From Blastococcus capsensis (GTDB lineage: Bacteria; Actinomycetota; Actinomycetes; Mycobacteriales; Geodermatophilaceae): DNA of 64,000 bases. The DNA is taken from assembly GCF_030165005.1 (NCBI RefSeq), contig NZ_JASNNW010000015.1, positions 94,304-158,303 of the forward strand, in the 5' to 3' direction. Of the stretch, positions 61,108 through 64,000 are shown in pieces. Below the pieces are notes generated by a model that was not told the origin of the DNA, made no database searches, and saw nothing but the letters and a program-made list of their open reading frames with translations. Made by a program: the position numbers and the translations under genes. Within the stretch, counting starts at the first letter, position 1. Each line of letters begins with the position of its first letter.

Positions 61108-62175
61108 ATGAGCGACGACGTGAGCCGACTGCGCGAGGTCCGACCCGGGGACGCCTTCGACGTGGAGGCCGTGCACGCGTGGCTGGCGCCGCGCGTGCCG
61201 GCGCTCGAGGGGAGGCCCGCCCCCCAGGTGCGGCAGTTCTCCGGCGGGGCCAGCAACCTCACCTATCTGCTGGACTACGACCACCTCGAGCTGGTGCTGC
61301 GCCGGCCGCCGCACGGGCACAAGGCGGCCTCGGCGCACGACATGGGCCGGGAGGTGCGGGTGCAGCAGCGGCTGCGACCGCACCTGGACGTCGTCGCGCA
61401 GATCCACGGCTTCTGCGAGGACTCCTCGGTCATCGGCAGCGACTTCTACGTGATGGAGCGGCTGCGCGGCACCATCCTCACCCGGACGCTGCCCGAGGGC
61501 GTGGAGCTCTCGCCGGAGCAGGCGCGGGCGCTGGGCGAGACGACCTATGACACGCTGGCCGACCTGCACTCCATCGACGTCGACGCGGCCGGCCTCGCCG
61601 ACCTGGGCAGGGGCCCCGGCTACGTCCGCCGCCAGGTGGAGGGTTGGTCGCGGCGCTTCCGCGACGCGCTCACCGACGACGTGCCGCCGGCCGAGGAGCT
61701 CATGAGCTGGCTGGCCGAGCACCAGCCGCAGGACGTGCGCGCGAGCCTGCTGCACGGGGACTGGAAGCTGGACAACCTGGTCCTCGACCTGTCGGGCACG
61801 CCGCGGATCACCGGCGTCCTCGACTGGGAGATGGCCACCGTGGGCGACCCGCTCATGGACCTCGGCGCCTCGCTGGCCTACTGGGTGACCGCCGACGACG
61901 ACGAGGAGTTCGGGATGGTCTCGAACCAGCCGAGCATCCTGCCGGGGATGCCGACCCGCGAGCAGCTCGTCGAGCGCTACCTGGCCCGGACCGGGCTGCA
62001 GACGCCGAACTGGATGTTCTACGAGGTCTTCGGCCTGTTCCGGCTCGCCGTCATCCTGCAGCAGATCTGGGCCCGGTACCGCTCCGGGCACAGCACGAAC
62101 CCGAGGTTCGCGAACTTCGGGTTCGCGACCGCCGTCCTGCTCCAGCGCGCCGAGAAGCTGGCCGGATGCCGCTGA
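61108..62175 (+). CDS. APH-fold phosphotransferase family protein
   Basis: 355 residues (ATG 61108; ATG 61099 is an alternative). Kinase-like fold: VRQFSGGASNLTYLLDYDHL (ATP-binding), YVMERLRGTILT (hinge), LLHGDWKLDNLVLD (Brenner motif, catalytic Asp) and VLDWEMATVGDPLMDLG (DFG-equivalent). It belongs to the group often placed next to acyl-CoA synthetases and dehydrogenases (ACAD10/11-like), which may phosphorylate hydroxyacyl-CoA or similar. Here the adjacent synthetase is decayed. It overlaps the histidine phosphatase gene by 10 bases. Confidence 0.9.
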   Translation: MSDDVSRLREVRPGDAFDVEAVHAWLAPRVPALEGRPAPQVRQFSGGASNLTYLLDYDHLELVLRRPPHGHKAASAHDMGREVRVQQRLRPHLDVVAQIHGFCEDSSVIGSDFYVMERLRGTILTRTLPEGVELSPEQARALGETTYDTLADLHSIDVDAAGLADLGRGPGYVRRQVEGWSRRFRDALTDDVPPAEELMSWLAEHQPQDVRASLLHGDWKLDNLVLDLSGTPRITGVLDWEMATVGDPLMDLGASLAYWVTADDDEEFGMVSNQPSILPGMPTREQLVERYLARTGLQTPNWMFYEVFGLFRLAVILQQIWARYRSGHSTNPRFANFGFATAVLLQRAEKLAGCR

Positions 62176-62825
62176 TCTGCCTCGTCCGGCACGGCCAGGC
62201 ATCCTTCGGCGCCGACGACTACGACGTCCTCAGCGAGCTCGGCCGGCGGCAGGCGACCTGCCTGGGGGAGGAGCTGCGACGGCGCGACCTCCGCGACCCG
62301 CTGATCGTCTCCGGCACCCTGCGCCGCCAGCGCGACACCGCGGCACTGCTGGCCGAGGCAGCCGGCTGGCCGGTGTCCGCGGAGATCGATCCGCGGCTCG
62401 ACGAGTACGACCACCTCGACCTGCTGAAGCGGTATCCCACCGATCCCGGGAACCAGCCGGTCGGCGAGTCCGGGTCGCGCCAGGTGCAGCGGCTGCTCGA
62501 CGCAGCGCTGCGCTCGTGGATCGCCGCCGGTGAGCCAGACGGCTGGCCGGCGTTCTCCTCCGGCGCCGTCGCCGCCGTCGCCGACCTGGTGGCCGGGCTG
62601 CCGCGCGGCCGGGACGCCGTCGTCGCCACCTCCGCCGGGGTCATCGCGGCAGTGACGGCTGCGCTGCTCGCCGCGCCGGCCGAGGGTGTCGTCGCGCTCA
62701 ACCGGGCCGCGGTGAACGCCGGGATCACCTCCGTGCTGGCCGGCGCAGGCGGGCTGTCCCTGCTCGCCTTCAACGACCACGCGCACGTCACGGGCGACCG
62801 GCGGCACCTGCTCAGCTACCGCTAG
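62166..62825 (+). CDS. Histidine phosphatase (phosphoglycerate mutase-like)
   Basis: 219 residues. Catalytic motif LICLVRHGQASFGA near the N-terminus (RHG), later SGTLRRQRDTAALLAEAAGW, ATSAGVIAAVTAALLAA with the second site Ser in place of the usual His (the His of VVVSHGG-type block is replaced by TSAG), and RRHLLSYR end. Such members may be weak phosphatases or have altered specificity. ATG 62166 lies inside the previous gene, so coupled. Confidence 0.85.
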   Translation: MPLICLVRHGQASFGADDYDVLSELGRRQATCLGEELRRRDLRDPLIVSGTLRRQRDTAALLAEAAGWPVSAEIDPRLDEYDHLDLLKRYPTDPGNQPVGESGSRQVQRLLDAALRSWIAAGEPDGWPAFSSGAVAAVADLVAGLPRGRDAVVATSAGVIAAVTAALLAAPAEGVVALNRAAVNAGITSVLAGAGGLSLLAFNDHAHVTGDRRHLLSYR

Positions 62826-62838
62826 GCGTCGCCACGAT

Positions 62839-63087
62839 GCCACCGACCTCCACCCGGGCAGGCCGGAGAAGAGCCGCGCCGGCGAGCTGACCGGCGTCGG
62901 GCTGCCGGTGGTGGTGGTCCAGGGCGAGCGGGACGCATTCGGGGCACCCGCCGACGTCGCCGCCGTGCTCACCGGCCGCCCGAGCGCGTCGGTGTACGCG
63001 GTGCCCGGTGACCACTCGCTCAAGAAGAACCCCGATGTCGTCGGCGCGGCCGCCGCGTCCTGGCTGGCCGAGGTGCTCCCGGCCTGA
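62839..63087 (+). pseudogene. C-terminal fragment of an alpha/beta hydrolase
   Basis: Frame 62839-63087 reads DLHPGRPEKSRAGELTGVGL, PVVVVQGERDAFGAPADVAA, VYAVPGDHSLKKNPDVVG: the Asp and His ends of a TEX30/KANL3-like alpha/beta hydrolase. The nucleophile elbow and N-terminal 60% are missing and there is no start codon. Degraded or left by a recombination event. Confidence 0.7.
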
Positions 63088-63095
63088 CGGCCGGG

Positions 63096-64000
63096 TCAGA
63101 AGGGTGGCGGGTCGTCCGCCGGGTCCGGTGGCGGCGGCGGTGGTTCCGGTGGTCCGGTGAGCACGCGGAAGCCGGGCGGACGGCTGATCCGGGTCACGCC
63201 GGAGGGTGTGATGACGGTGAGCACGCCGTCGGGGGTCATGGTGTGCTGCCAGCCCCGGGCGAAGGTCTTGAGCCGGTGGTGCCGGCGGCACAGGCAGCAG
63301 GTTCTGGCAGGCGGTGGCGCCGCCGGCGGCGTGGGCGATGACGTGGTCCAGGTCGGCCCAGCCGGCGCGCACGCTGCAGCCGGGGTGGCGGCAGGTGCGG
63401 TCGCGGACCTCCAGGAAGCGGTACTGGGCGGCCGAGGGGCGGTAGCGGTCCACCGCCGCGGGTGGGCCGAGCAGCGGGCAGCCGCATGCGGTGTCGGGGT
63501 GGTCGGGGCAGCCCCGTCGGACGAGGCGCGCCAGCTCGGTGCGGCCGGTGACGGCCAGCAGCGCCCCGGTGGCATCGGTGATGGCGATGTCCAGGCTGCC
63601 GCCGGCCGGTGCCTGCAGGCCGCCGGGGCAGGATGCGTCGAGCTGGGTGAGCAGTTCGCGCAGGTGGGCGGCGGTGATCGGCTCTCCGTCGACCTCGCCG
63701 ACCGGCGCGGGCGTTCCGGGCGGGGTGCCAGGTGGGGTGAAGGCGGCCGGTCTCGGGGCGCCGGAGGCCAGGAACCGGGCGGGGGTGAGCGCGTCGAGCG
63801 GGGTGAGCACGGTCAGGTGCGCGGTCACCGCCGGCCGGTCCTGCCAGGGGCGCAGGATCAGGTCTGCGGCGGCGCCGGCCCGCAGCATCCCGATCGGCCG
63901 GTCGTCACCGGGGGCCTTGGCGGCGCGGGCGTGGGCGTCGACCGCGTCCCGGCAGGCCCGCGCCTCAGGGTGAGGCATCAAGGCGCGCAGCTCGCTCATC
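63096..64000 (-). pseudogene. DUF222/HNH endonuclease, frameshifted and cut by the window end
   Basis: From the window edge (minus strand) the frame gives a DUF222-type region (GMLRAGAAADLILRPWQDRP, LRELLTQLDASCPGGL) and an HNH start (YRFLEVRDRTCRHPGCSVRA, GWADLDHVIAHAAGGATACQ). Near 63290-63300 homology moves to another frame: LCRRHHRLKTFARGW and TMTPDGVLTVITPSGVTRIS, ending at 63096. A two-base loss explains it. Such HNH genes are abundant in actinobacteria and often decayed. The true start lies beyond base 64000, so length cannot be assessed. Confidence 0.8.

Overview
The window is about 73-75% GC, densely packed and full of GTG starts and 4-base ATGA/GTGA overlaps. Its gene content is typical of a free-living actinobacterium: an EthR/EthA pair, an MtrAB/AfsQ-type two-component operon with a GerM-domain lipoprotein, MEDS/STAS/HATPase regulators and a cyclic-di-AMP riboswitch in front of a transglycosylase. 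The overall style suggests Geodermatophilaceae (Blastococcus/Geodermatophilus/Modestobacter type); this is an inference, not a search result. It looks chromosomal: no integrase, transposase, phage module, CRISPR array, tRNA or rRNA was seen.

Layout. 0-7 kb: DivIVA-like coiled-coil protein, universal stress protein, a truncated and frameshifted SMP-30-type remnant, divergent ethR/ethA with an SDR, a double GNAT and a methyltransferase. 7-15 kb: c-di-AMP riboswitch and secreted transglycosylase, a GH3 lipoprotein, two small helical proteins, and pntA-pntB followed by a frameshifted MEDS-STAS regulator. 15-20.5 kb: a PAS-PAS-GGDEF-EAL protein coupled to an HDOD protein, then a pair of acyl-CoA dehydrogenases. 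21-29.5 kb: the 4-hydroxybenzoate/protocatechuate branch of the beta-ketoadipate pathway (pobA, IclR regulator, pcaHGBDC, pcaIJ), split by a DUF559/AbiEi-type gene bracketed by two near-identical hairpins. 29.7-32.9 kb: zinc-ribbon remnant, MEDS-HATPase protein, small hypotheticals, pdxY. 32.9-39.5 kb: a second catabolic cluster of unknown substrate (IclR, amidohydrolase, then divergently CaiB CoA-transferase, citryl-CoA-lyase-like protein, MDR oxidoreductase, intradiol dioxygenase). 39.6-47.1 kb: FNT channel, Cys-rich copper-storage protein, antiporter, DUF421, STAS, then a molybdopterin oxidoreductase without its N-terminal Fe-S cysteines, with two coupled partners. 47.1-54.7 kb: a five-gene two-component operon divergent from a K+-channel/MscS pair. 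54.7-64 kb: metallophosphoesterase, membrane and lipoproteins, VOC protein, an S8 protease with a separate I9-like small protein, STAS, then a stretch rich in decayed genes (acyl-CoA synthetase, alpha/beta hydrolase, HNH endonuclease) around an APH-like kinase and a histidine phosphatase.

How the genes fit together. The pca set would take 4-hydroxybenzoate through protocatechuate to 3-oxoadipyl-CoA; the last thiolase (pcaF) is not here. The second catabolic cluster combines ring cleavage, deamination or hydrolysis, CoA activation and a retro-Claisen type lyase, and may be a separate aromatic or heterocyclic route. The two-component operon has an AfsQ1/MtrA-type direct repeat in its divergent promoter, and a similar one lies before the molybdoenzyme operon. 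Six or more genes are broken by single indels or truncation, so either local decay or base-calling errors must be considered.
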